Positions 1-10,641 of a stretch of DNA of 64,000 nt are shown piece after piece. The position numbers and the translations under genes were made by a program. A model generated the notes under the pieces. The model saw only the letters and a program-made list of their open reading frames with translations, was not told the origin of the DNA and ran no database searches. Origin of the DNA: Tricholomella constricta (lineage: Eukaryota > Basidiomycota > Agaricomycetes > Agaricales > Lyophyllaceae); the NCBI GenBank assembly GCA_013368375.1, contig JAACJP010000040.1:62001-126000 (forward strand), given 5' to 3'. Within the stretch, counting starts at the first letter, position 1, and every line of letters begins with the position of its first letter.

Positions 1-360
1 AGGATTGGCAATGCGACGAATAATATTAATTGGCCTTTCTTATTTTTGCATACGATCAGCGGACCAATGGAAGATAAATGATACCGAACATCGCCGTCGA
101 GGACTACGGAGACGATACAGCCAGTACCTTGATGACTTTGTGGCGGGGGGCTTTACTTCTTCCCAGCTGGAAATGTCTTCATATTGCACCGTTCCTGACA
201 CGCGGAAGATGAGATAGGTAGATTAGTAGTGAGTCTTCACTGATTACAAGGTTCTCCAGAACTTAGCAATCACTTTCCTGACGTCCACCCTTAAAGGACT
301 AATGAGCTGATGGACTCATATCACCTTCCCAGGTGTAACATGCATGAACATGTATATGAT
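1..360. other. left-edge non-coding stretch
   Basis: Sequence downstream of the GPATCH1 stop codon. Short open frames are present but none resembles a conserved protein and none has convincing splice context. It probably holds the GPATCH1 3' untranslated region and an intergenic spacer. Confidence 0.5.
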
Positions 361-3300
361 TTACAAAAAATCGACGGCCCTTTTTCTTCCCCTGGGTGGC
401 CCACCGGGATCTGCCACATTCTCATCCTCGAGAAGTTGTGGCGGCGGCGGCGGCAAAACGAGGTCTTTCACCGCTTCAGCCGCCGGTTTCTCTACCCACA
501 TCCCGTCGTCATCGTCCCCTGCACCCCGCTTCTCTTTCCGTTGCTTTTTCTTCTTTGGCCGGTCCTTTGATAGTTTCGGCGCGAGCTCTTCCCCACCCTC
601 CTCGTCCATCGCAAATGACAGGACAGCACGTTTCTCCTTCTCTCTTTTCTTCTTCTCCTTCTTCTCCTTGTCTTTATCCCGGCCCTTGTCCTTGTCCTTG
701 TCCTTGTCCTTCTTCAATTTGCCCTCGCGAGGAATGAATGTTGGCTTAAACGAACTGAGGTCCACGGGCCCATCGTCCATGGGCGCGAAGCTAGAAACAG
801 CCGTTGTTGGGTCAGTGCTAGGTGCCATTAGAACCGTCATTGGAATCGCCACGGGCAGAGGTGGCTCTTCCGCTGGCTCCCCCTTGTCATCATCGCTGTC
901 TTCGTCATCACTCGCGAATATTGCCTTGAACACATCCATCGTCGGCCTCTCATATGTCAATGTGTCTCGTCCCTGATCCTCATCTTCGCCCAACCCGATG
1001 TTTGAGATATCTTTCGGGCCCTTTCTTGCCGCGCCCCAGCTCCCTGATCCTGACGAACCCTCTCCTCCAGTCTCAGCGCTCGTAGAAGCCATTGGGATAT
1101 CAGGCTGCTGCCAATTCGAGCCAGGTGCAGCAGGCTCTGAGGGAATTGCCATCTCCGGTTCTGGGTTCGGGTCCCTTACTTTGAAACGCTTACACAGGAG
1201 CCTCGCAGGTTGCCAGGGCTTCGTCTCGCGCGTCAACGGACCATACATGCCCATCCGTACCGCATGCGCTTTCGGGCTCAGATTCTCCTCCTCCTCTATT
1301 CGCTTCTCCTCCTCCTTCTTCGCGATATCTTCATGCGACGGCGTGTGCAGCCCTTCAGGGATCTTCGGACCGTGGTCAACCACGGCAGCGCTCGTGAACC
1401 GCCCCGCCATCGCGCTCGACATGGGCTTGAACAATAGTGCAGCCTTAGCGTAGTCTTCGGCCTCCTTGTTGAACTCATCGACACGTTGCGCGGGGAGAGG
1501 CTGCAGCGGAGGTCCCGCGGCGTCCGTGCCGATTTGGGACTGTAGGTAGGCGTTGTAGCGTGATTGCTTAGCGGGATCCTCGGCGAAGGGCTGAAATCCC
1601 CGGAGAGCAGCTTGCGCGATATGAGGTTCGGTTTTGGGGATTCTGATGGTTTCGGGGGGAGAAGATGCGGAGGGGTGTGTGGTTGTTCCGGGCGTAAAGG
1701 AAGGCTGACTTTGACTGGCTGCGATGTTTTGTAGCCGTTCTCGGTCTTTCTTGGACATAAATTCGAAGACGGAGCGAGGGGCGGAGGGTAGAGGTGTCTC
1801 CCCGAGCATCGCTCCGCGCTAGACTGACTGTTAGCTGAAAATATCAGAATGGATGATGATTGGCACATACTTCATCTGCGGTGATCTTTGAGTCCCACCC
1901 GCCGGAGGCTTTGAGCGGTTCCCGTTGTTCTGACATGTTTTCCTTGTTGTTGTATTTATTCCAAACGCGCCGTGGATCAGGTGTCCAGCCCTTTGGAACG
2001 TCAGGTAATGGAAACCTGATATGCGTTAGGATACGAATGCATGCAGTTCAAATAACATACCATCGGTCATCCGAGACAGGCTTATCGGAGAGAATAAAAC
2101 CAGCTAATACAGGCTGGCCATCACGAAACCGTGCCACTGAGGACGCTGGTCGCTTTGGTATGTGAAAACAGGTGATAGGTTTGTGCAAGGTAACTGACTC
2201 ACGACCGTCGGCTTCTTGCCTCTCTGTGACCTCCCACCAATTGCAAAAGTATCCTCCTCGTCCCGGTCAATTGCATCATAAGCTTCGCGTCGCCTATGAC
2301 TCGTGGGTCCACCGTCGTATACATCCAGGTCGTCTTCATCGGCGTCATTCAGTGCCCCCAAGCCAAAACCCGCTGTGAGTTTAATGTGAGTAAGAGGGAT
2401 AAGTGCGGGCGAATTCAAGGGAAAAAACAGACCGGCAAGCTGTGGTCCGTGAGCACTGGTTGCAGCCTTTTTCCCACCAACGCTTTCGTGCAGCCCCATC
2501 CCAGGATTATAGCCCAAGCCATGAGAGTCGTCCTTCCGGTCTACCAATAGAACCGGGGTATCTCGAGGTGCGTAAGTATGTTTCGAACCTTCTTCGTCAT
2601 CATCCGGGATGTTCACCAGTTCGCTGGAGACTCGGCCTCCGAGAGACAGTTCCATGTCCTGTAGCTTCCGCTTCCGTAGAGATACGCGTGGGCCGATACC
2701 TTGACCTAGTCGCCAGCCCATCTTCTTGAGAATACGCGCACCAGCGGAATCTGAGGGCGGGGGGAGCAGGGTTGTCTCAAGGGCAGAAGCAAGGGAGCTG
2801 AATAAAGACAATGAGCGCACAATGCGCAGAAATGGGGAGCTAACTTACTCTTGTTCAGGCTCAGCAACACCTCCTCGGCTGTCGCTTGTGAGGTTCATCT
2901 CATCTGTAGTATCCACCAACTTTCGGCTGTCCTTCAGCTCCTGTAGGTCCTCCTCATCCATAAAGTCCTCAGGACGCGCAGCTTTTTGTTTCGCCCTGTC
3001 CGAACGGGAGGACACAAACGTCGAGGGTGCCCATCCTGTGACATGTTAGACACCCATAGAAGAATGAGGGAGATATATCGCCGAGGTTACCTTCTTTGGA
3101 TCCAACTGTGTTGAAATAGCCTGCTGAGAAGCCTCCCGTAAATGCTCCATGGAGTCGCCGTCGCCCTTTCTCGTCTCGAACCTTGGAGAGATGAATCAGA
3201 GACCCGAATCAAAAATCATTGAAGTGAATGCACATCTTGCTTCCAGAGAGGCACAAATTCACCGGTGTCCTTGGACTTTTCGAGTGGTGGTAATGGTGTG

Positions 3301-3433
3301 CCAATCTAGCTAGAGGTTAGCGATAGAAACTTGCGAGGAGAAGCAACCATACAAGGCAGAATGATTCATTAGCTCTTCTGCTCGACGTGTCCACTCCCAA
3401 ATCACCCAACTTGCGCTTCAAGCGGCTACTCAT
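361..3433 (-). CDS. GPATCH1: G-patch domain protein 1 (GPATCH1 orthologue), spliced
   Basis: Nuclear splicing factor. GPATCH1-family proteins join late spliceosomes and pair with a DEAH helicase (DHX35). Seen here: the ATG at 3433 opens [12 protein letters not shown], followed by the family's N-terminal signature [11 protein letters not shown], a block with [20 protein letters not shown] and then [22 protein letters not shown]-patch follows at about 2760-2680 ([19 protein letters not shown]). The last exon (1809 downwards) encodes a long, low-complexity, charged C-terminus with [19 protein letters not shown] text, an acidic stretch and a lysine-rich DKDKDKDKG tract, ending in RKRAVDFL at the stop at 361. 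Introns are short GT-AG, for example GTATGTGCC to CAGTCTAG just before the last exon. The protein is roughly 850 residues, normal for the family. Identity is firm; some exon edges are not. Confidence 0.9.
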
Positions 3434-5106
3434 TGTCTTGAAGCTACCGTCGACTTGTGCAAAGTGAAATGAGGCCGCGACGGCGCGACCAAACGGCGAT
3501 TTGCCGAAACCACCTATTGACCTGCGCCTTGCGAATCAAATAACGGGCTGGGTTCCACCACCACCAGTCCACTGCGCATAATGCTTTAGAAATGGTTTGC
3601 GTGTACAGTATTCATCGCCTCAGTCTAGGTCATAGCCCAGCGCGTGACGAACCTCGGTTGCAATCGGTTGCAATCGAAAATCTTCGACTTAGGAAACCGC
3701 GAGAATTCGGTGGAAAGTAAGTTGGTGTTGTACCGTTCAACTACGGTGACCGTTGGCATTCCAGCTTGCCGTTCGTGGTCTGGAATTGAGCTTCACTGCT
3801 TGGGCTACTGCGGGCCATATCCGATGCTGCGTTCAGGACTTCCGACTGTGAAGGCATCTATGGAAGTTGTGATCTTCCTGTCGATTCCCAGTGATGAAGA
3901 GATGAGTCCTTGACATGACATATTATTCTACGGTTTACGACTACTCGAATAAAAGGTGAAAGGGTATCTTGGAGCCTGACTGGACATTAATCCCTTACCT
4001 TCGCCTTTCGTGGTTGTCTGGAGATTGGTCGTGACTGCCCTAGTCCCTGGACTCTGCATGGCGAATAATACGGCTGCGATACTACTTACTCACTTGAAGG
4101 GCAGCGGTAGCGCCAGTCCAACCGCGACATCCTGCGAGCAATATTTCATCTGTCCTCATTGCGGCACTGTCGCCTGACCATGCGCACAAGCTACTGACAT
4201 GCTTGCAGAGGCAAATAAGTACGTCGTCCTTTTGTGAGCCATTTGTCGGATACTGAGTCCAAATCGATGTACAATGTGTTTTTGATTTGGCGATGCATAC
4301 CTTCGCGGTGTTCGTGCCGTGCCATGTGAGCACACCAATGGTGCATTAAATTTGTATATTGCAAGGTTGAACCCTCGTCCAACAGTTGAACAAGCATGGT
4401 GCTCTACAGCAATAGGTAGAGATCAAATATCTTTATCTTTGACAAACGGCGGTAATACAGCATGACATCGGAACAAGTGATTATCGCGTACAATGAACGG
4501 CAGACTTCAAAAAAGGACGTCAAGGCAAACTTTTCTAAGGTTCTTTGGACGCCGCCGAAAGAATTTTCTCGATCTCATTGTCCAATGTTACCGCATCCCA
4601 TTGATTGATGGAGCCAATTTTGGGAAGGAGTGATATGCTAAAAACATATATTTTAGCAGGAGTCCAAAGCAGGATATTTGTGAACTTCACCTGTCATTGA
4701 GAAAAGACAATCCAAGACTTCCAGCCGCTTCCCATGATTGCATTGACTCCCCTTTGCAACCTACCAAACTACTTTGGGCTTTGCGAGCTTGGACGAGGGC
4801 CTGGCTCCATTTACCGAGGGAGGGTCTTGGTCTCTGAACATCATTAAGGTAAACCTCAGCTTCACCATGAACTGTGGACACATACTCCTCGACTCGATCC
4901 ATCTAATGTTTCCTTGCCAACTTGTGCTGAATTGTGCTTGGAGACCTTCACACAAGTAGCAATCAGAATTTACATAATAGAAAAATAAAAATGCAAAAGT
5001 ACACCAGCTTCCCCCTGCTGAAACGATTGAGCCTCGACTGCAGCCAGAATCCCAATGTATCCTTCAAGTATAACAGAAAATAAGTGGTCTGAAACTACCA
5101 AAGATG
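3434..5106. other. intergenic, no supported gene
   Basis: About 1.7 kb between the GPATCH1 start and the stop of the next gene. It contains a perfect direct repeat of the decamer ggttgcaatc at 3656-3675 and several open frames of 60-90 codons on both strands (such as 3644-3913 and 4191-4397). None shows a recognisable domain or consistent splicing. Both promoter of GPATCH1 and terminator of the downstream gene must lie here. Confidence 0.45.
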
Positions 5107-6022
5107 CTAAGTCATGACTGTAATATTATAAGGGAAGATAAGAGGCACACCTTTTTGCATTCCAGATAGATATTCAACGCGTGATTCATCGGAGACAATG
5201 ATCTTCTTGATGCGAGTGAATTGAGAACCATCGTAACGGAAGATATGAAAATCTTCTAAATCGGTCAAGATGGCATAAACAGGAGGTTGAGGTTTGAACT
5301 CTTCGTCACTATTGATTTCGAATGCGGCTGCTCTTGTCAGCCTTAAAATTCTTATGAAGGAAAGGTTGGAACTCACAACATAGCTCAAGTAGTACCTGAG
5401 CTATGTGGTCTTGCACGCTTTTGAACGCAAGCTTCAACTCCATAACTAGCAGGATGATGCCTTCAGTCATGTAGACTTTGTGATCCACTTGACCTCTAGA
5501 GGTTTCAGGTGTCTCAGGCATGAAAGACTCAGGCTGATCAACGAGGCGACCTTTGAAAAGAGAACAAACTGGAACGTGCCACTAAATAGAATAATTAGTT
5601 GTCTCTCTGCCAATAAGAGTGATACGTACAGCATCCATGAGCCGCATTCGCGCCGCTCCTCTCTTATGGGCACCCCTCTCTTGATAGACATCCAGCCATT
5701 TGGCGGATGCCTTCATAACTTCCCGGTGAAATGAGGGAGGAAGCGAAGCGACAGGGTAAGAAAAAAGCTCTAGTTGATGATAATCTATCGAAGCATCCAG
5801 TTGAAAGTTTGTCGCGACATCCTCCCAGGTGGCACTGGCAAATGCGGGGCGCTCAGCCTCATGTTTTCCGAGCCGTCGAAGGGTGAAACCAGATTCGTAG
5901 ACGAAGTCCAAGACGACGGCAGCTGCCAGATTCTGATCACACTTTCGAAGTTCGCCCGGGACGTCTTTCAAAGCATACTCATCGAAATCTGCAGTAGCCT
6001 GTAGCTTCCTCTTTGGAGACAT
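5107..6022 (-). CDS. unrecognised protein, three-exon gene
   Basis: I do not recognise the family. The first exon begins MSPKRKLQATADFDEYALKD at 6022 and runs 131 codons, ending exactly at a phase-0 donor (GTACGT at 5629). A 47-nt intron ends in TTTAG at 5583. The second exon continues WHVPVCSLFKGRLVDQPES and leads through VYMTEGIILLVMELKLAFKS to a second short intron (GTGAGT donor). The third exon reads FEINSDEEFKPQPPVYAI, then LTDLEDFHIFRYDG and FTRIKKI, and stops at 5107. The product is about 250 residues, soluble, with no signal peptide. The open frame holds across both introns, which supports a real gene. The text 'AILTDLEDFHIFRYDG' looks like the nuclease-like fold of fungal restriction/kinase-linked proteins, but that is only an impression. 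Confidence 0.65.
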
Positions 6023-6634
6023 CTCGATGAACGTTAGGACGCTAACAATGGACCTGGGACTGGACTGTCGACTGGCAACATTTCCACGCCACCTGTCTGA
6101 GACAGTATTCACAATTACACCTATATGGATGGATGGATGGGCCATCCGGGAGACGAGATGCAAGTATCTGCGAGACGATGAACACAGCATAGTAGGTTTC
6201 CGAAGTCATGTCTGCTTCGTAATGAGTGCCGTACAACGGGGGAAGCTCGGATTTCGAACACTGATACGAGCTAGATGACGACACCGCCGACGAAGAGGAA
6301 GGCGTTGCGTGAGGCTAACGAAAGGGTGAGGGCGTGGGCGAACGTAGCGAAACGTCGATTGGATTTTAGGGTGATTCGGATTTGAACTGGACAGAGCCAT
6401 ATGCATGTTGTTGACGAGCATTGATTGACGTTCTGGTGGTTCAATGCCGCTCGGGCCCATGCTTTTGAGTGGTGGTCCTTCCAGACGACTATTCGAGCCA
6501 ATAAAAGCGTAAGTGCCGGGAGCATGTAGGGAGGGAAGGGAAAGTTGCTTGAAGTTGAAGCTTGAGCGTGAGGCCTTGGCTCAATGCAACAGCAACTCGA
6601 TTATCAATAGACGTACATCCTATCCAAGTACACT
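6023..6634. other. intergenic, promoter of the 5.1-6.0 kb gene
   Basis: About 600 bp between the start of the unrecognised gene and the ALG5 stop. A short GGAT microsatellite (four units) sits near 6125-6141. A minus-strand frame at 6042-6284 beginning MSSSSSYQ might be an upstream exon, but nothing supports splicing it in. Confidence 0.4.
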
Positions 6635-7857
6635 CTAATCCGACTTTGCCTTCACCGGAGTAGCCTTCCATCGGCCCAGCAGATGATTCGCCCTGACGAT
6701 CAACAAGTCGCGCAGCATCTGAAGTGACGCCGTCATCACGTTAAGCTTGCTCCCCGCCACCTCGTGCCACTCAATGGGGACCTCCGCCACGGGGATGCGC
6801 AGCTGCTTGGCCAGAAGCAGTAGCTCGACGTCGAATATCCAGGTGGGGAGATGTTGTGCGGGAAATATTTGCTGCGCCGCTGCTCGTGAAAAGAGCTTGA
6901 AGCCGCATTGCGTGTCGCGGATGTGACCGACACCCACGATGCGGAGAATGGTGTGTAGGCCATACATGAGAACGTTTCGGAGGAAGGAGCGCTAGATGCC
7001 AAAATAAGTCGTTAGATCAAAAGTAGGATAATGGTGTTAACGGACTTTGACGACTGCCTCTGACTTGATGAGATGCGCTCTGCTCCCGACAACGACAGCG
7101 GCTTCCTTGTCCGGAGACAGGCTGTCCATCGTTTTCCACAGAGCCTCCAAATCCTCAATACGGCTCGCCCCATCAGCATCAGCCATCAGGAGGCGTTCTC
7201 CGCTCGCATACAGCATCCCATGCCGCACCGCGCCTCCTTTTCCGATGTTCTTCTCCAGCGTCACGACTCTAATATTACACTTGGGGTATCTAGCTGCGAG
7301 CTGGAGTGCCGTGGCGGAGGTGCCGTCCGTGGACCCGTCGTCTACGATGAGAATTTCGAAAGTGCGGTTTTTGTGAATGGCTGGCGAGGTCAGATGCGCA
7401 ATGGTGGAAGCCATCATTATTGGCAGCCGGTCGGTCTCATTGTACGCGGGCACGACGATGGTCAGGTCGACGGAGCTGGGGTTTGCGAGGGGCGTCAGTG
7501 GGAGGGGGTTGTTCGGTGAAGCATGTGAGCGGTATTTTTTCTCCGAGTCGTAGGTGATTATTGGAGAAGGCGACGAGAAGACAAGTGCTAAATACAACTA
7601 GAAGCAATGAGCAGACTGATCGAAATCAAAGCAGAATAGAATGGTTTCAGTACAGGGGTATGAACCCTGACCCAAAGATGTCGTCCTCGTCACAGCGCAC
7701 ACCGAAGCGGCCCATAACTCGAAGAACAAGGATGAAAGGGTTGTCATCATTGAACTGACGGCTAAGCCGCTCAAAACTGAAACAAAGAAGGACCTACAGA
7801 TAGTGTGATTCCGCCAAAGAGTGCTAGGCCGCCATAGATGAGGGAATAGTTGTCCAT
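6635..7857 (-). CDS. ALG5: dolichyl-phosphate beta-glucosyltransferase ALG5
   Basis: ER membrane enzyme that transfers glucose from UDP-glucose to dolichyl phosphate, supplying glucose for the lipid-linked N-glycan precursor. Exon 1 (7798-7857) encodes MDNYSLIYGGLALFGGITL, the start of the membrane anchor. A 200-nt intron follows, and exon 2 resumes LYLALVFSSPSP. GT2-family motifs are in order: LTIVVPAYNE, ILIVDDGSTDGTSA, LMADADGASRIEDLE (DxD), VVVGSRAHL. The last exon has RSFLRNVLMYGLHTILR, RDTQCGFKLFSR, WIFDVELLLLAK and EVAGSKLNVMTASLQMLRD, ending KAKSD. The junction between exons 2 and 3 works in frame only with a GTCCGT donor, giving VVKRSFLRN as in other ALG5 proteins. The length is about 330 residues, as expected. 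Confidence 0.93.
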
Positions 7858-8308
7858 AAGTTAAGCGACAGTTGTACACGTCTGGAATCGCTGTACACCG
7901 GTCAGTCTCTGGTCGCGCTCGCGAAGAGGTAGGAGTACGTCGACTTACAGTTAGCATATGCAGAGAGTGTGTGTGTGAAGGCAGGAACTCCTGCCGGCTT
8001 TTGTGGTGGCTGAGGGGACTCGGAAAACGCGTTGGCGTGGTGAGCGGAGGTTCATGATGCGTGAGAAATTTCTCAGCGCTTCGACGCGAACGTGGACCAC
8101 GGATAAGATGTATATTTGGCCTATGTCCCAATCACAGGCTGTCGATATAAGTAAAGTAAAAACAGCAAGCTAGAATCGTAAGAGATGTTCGAATGCAATG
8201 AAGGAGAATAGACATATGTATTAGTCGAACATAAGAACAAGTCGACAACAATTGCAGAGAAAATCAGGGCGTAATGGGGCGTCATCATAAAGGGAGCCTT
8301 TCAGAATC
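7858..8308. other. intergenic, ALG5 promoter and YRB2 3' side
   Basis: About 450 bp. An overlapping minus-strand frame (7598-8131) runs through the ALG5 start region but is out of phase with ALG5 and lacks conserved text, so I read the stretch as regulatory and untranslated. Confidence 0.45.
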
Positions 8309-10427
8309 TCAAGCGGGGGGTATATTCGCATTTATCTCCTCCAAGAGCTCCTTCGTGATTTTTGCATTCGCAAGCTGTGTGAGAAGGCGATTTAGCCAAG
8401 TCTCCAAAAAAGGCAGTGTCAACTAACCCGTAAGTTGTAATGTGTCGTGGCACCATCCTCAATGACGCTAAATCTCAAGTAGCGTGGGTCTTGGGCGAGC
8501 GAGCAACGCATCCCGTTGAATAAAGTCACATTCAGGAGTAACGTGTAGACTGCTTCCTTCCGCATGACTAGCAGATCGTGGTCACAACCCATACATCCGC
8601 GAGAATTGAAGTTGACACACCTAAACGCGCCCCGCTACCATCGAGGCGTTTGACATTGAGCTTAAGTGTTCCAGTTCCCCGTTCCTTCCACTGGCTTCCG
8701 ATCAGGGAGAACAGCTTCCCCCGCACTTGATGGACGGTCTGTTCATCCTCCTCCCCGGTGAGCACTTGGAAGCACAATCTTAGTCCAATTTTCGCGCTAT
8801 GCTCTGAAGATCTTACCATCTTGTTCGGTCAACATGTACTTCCCTTGCTCGTCATCACTCTTCCCCTCATCCTCGTTGTCCTTGCGAGCCCTCAGCTTCT
8901 CCCCAAACGTCGCGTTCTCATCTTTATCATCATCGACTCCACTATCAGACGCCGCTCCATTGGCGTCTAATGTGCTGACGCCTGGGGTCCGCTCCATAGA
9001 GCTTCGGGACGAGCTGCTGGGTGAACCCGCCCGAACACGTTTCGGAGCTGGAATGGTGAAGCTCTGCACACCGCTGGCATACGACGAGAACGCATTAGAG
9101 TTGATCGAATTTCCTCGCCTAGGCGGAGATTTGTTTCGGCCGAGTTTAGAAGTCGATCCCGAGATAGGCGACTTGGAACGGGAGGCGGACGCGAATGGTG
9201 ACGTCGTGGACGCGAAGGCTTCAAACCCAGAGCGCTTTACGGCGGAGGCCGAGGAGGAGCCTGAGGCTTCGGCTGAACTAACACCAAAGATTGGAATAGG
9301 TGGCGTAGGAGTTTGATTGATTGGCGGAGGCGACGCCGCCTTGTTCGATGCGAAGATGTTCTGGCCTTTGACAGCAGCGAAGGGTGAACTCGTGGATGCA
9401 TACGCCATAAATCCACTCTGTGGCATATTTGTCAGTATTAGACGGATACTGATGAGGAATACGTTTACAAGCTTCGGAGACGAGGCTGCGGGCGCTTTCT
9501 TGGGCGATTTGGGCGACTTGGGTTCAGGTGGTGGTGATGGTCTTTTAGTTTCTCGTGGGTTATCATCCTTCTCGGCATCGTCGCGGGGTCTCTTGAGGGG
9601 CTCCAAAGGTGCCTTGGTATCGTCAGTGCTATCCTGAGGACCCTGGCTCGTCCCGCGTTCTAGGAATTTGCGTTTCAAGTTCCTGTCCCCACTTTCCGCT
9701 TCTACTGTAGCTGTCACTTTAGCGACATCGCACAGTAAGGTCTAAAAGTTTCAGTCGGCTAGTCCGAGTTCACTCACCTTCACCATCCGCCGTCTCCTCT
9801 GCGGAGACCTGCTGACCTTTGACCTCTTTCAGAGCAAGGGGTGTGGATGCAGGATCGACCTCAATGTCCCTATCGGGAGTCACAGCCTTCATGTTGCGCC
9901 AACTCATATCCTCCACACCCTGGCTAATTTGCCGCACTCTAATCTTCATCTCCTGCGGTGGCGAGGCGCTCTGTGGCGGGCTTCCAGAGTTTGATCTGGA
10001 TCGAGACCCAATGTCGTCTTCTTCTTCAGTGGTGTCCAGTTGTGTCCGATTCTTCTTTGCAGGGGTGCGTGTTTCCTTGTGCTCCCGCAATGGATCAGCG
10101 TCCTGTGAGCCAGTCGCGGCGTAAGTATTCTGGATGAGAAGAGATGCATAGGAAAAACACGAACGTTAGTGGACTTGGGAGTGCCGACCGGCTCGAGGGA
10201 GACCTCGCGCTCCCGCTTTCTGGAGAGTTTAGTATCTGGATCGGATAGATGAACACCGGGCTGTGGAGCGGGCGGGAAGATGAAATAAATTGACCTGTGG
10301 TGGGAGACGGAGGGCTCGGAGGCGGTGAGTTTTCGTGTGGCATTGGCAGCTGAGGAGGCGCGTCTGGAACGGGCATGGAGTAGAAAGTGTTGCGTTGTAA
10401 AGGGTGATCTTGTCCAGAGAACGCCAT
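8309..10427 (-). CDS. YRB2: Ran-binding protein of the Yrb2/RanBP3/Hba1 type
   Basis: Nuclear co-factor of Crm1 export that binds Ran-GTP through a C-terminal RanBD1 domain. The ATG at 10427 gives MAFSGQDHPLQRNTFYS. Basic nuclear-localisation-like text follows (SRKREREVSLEPVG, AKKNRTQ, LKRKFLE). A middle segment has Yrb2-type repeats: SGFMAYASTSSPFA, SGFEAFASTTSPFAS, NAFSSYASG. The RanBD starts near FGEKLRARK (about 8905) and continues over short introns: GKYMLTEQDG, VLTGEEDEQTVHQVRGKLF, WKERGTGTLKLNVK, MRKEAVYTLLLNVTLF, GMRCSLAQDPRYLRFS, ending TKELLEEINANIPPA. The intron at about 9465-9415 (GTAAAC to CCACAG) is 51 nt, a multiple of three with no stop, so retention would be in frame. Only 214 bp separate this gene from the histidine kinase stop upstream. 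Confidence 0.85.
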
Positions 10428-10641
10428 GTTCGGCTATATCCGACGCTCGGATAAGCGACGCCTGCCCAATGACAATGGGACGAATACAAGGTTCCAGACT
10501 ATTGCATTGTGTTGGTATAATTATTCTGCCTACTATATAGTAACTTCCGCCCATAAAACAAGAGGTATCGCGAAAACTGGAGACGTGTACAAATACGAGT
10601 GTTCCATGTGACTATCCAAGATAATAATACATCAAAACCTC

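Noticed and set aside
344..1453. Long plus-strand frames (210 and 151 codons) over the GPATCH1 3' exon
   Set aside because: They are antisense to a conserved protein and consist of low-complexity Ser/Phe text mirroring its Lys/Glu codons.
3656..3675. Duplicated decamer ggttgcaatc
   Set aside because: Only two units in a non-coding spacer; likely slippage without wider meaning.
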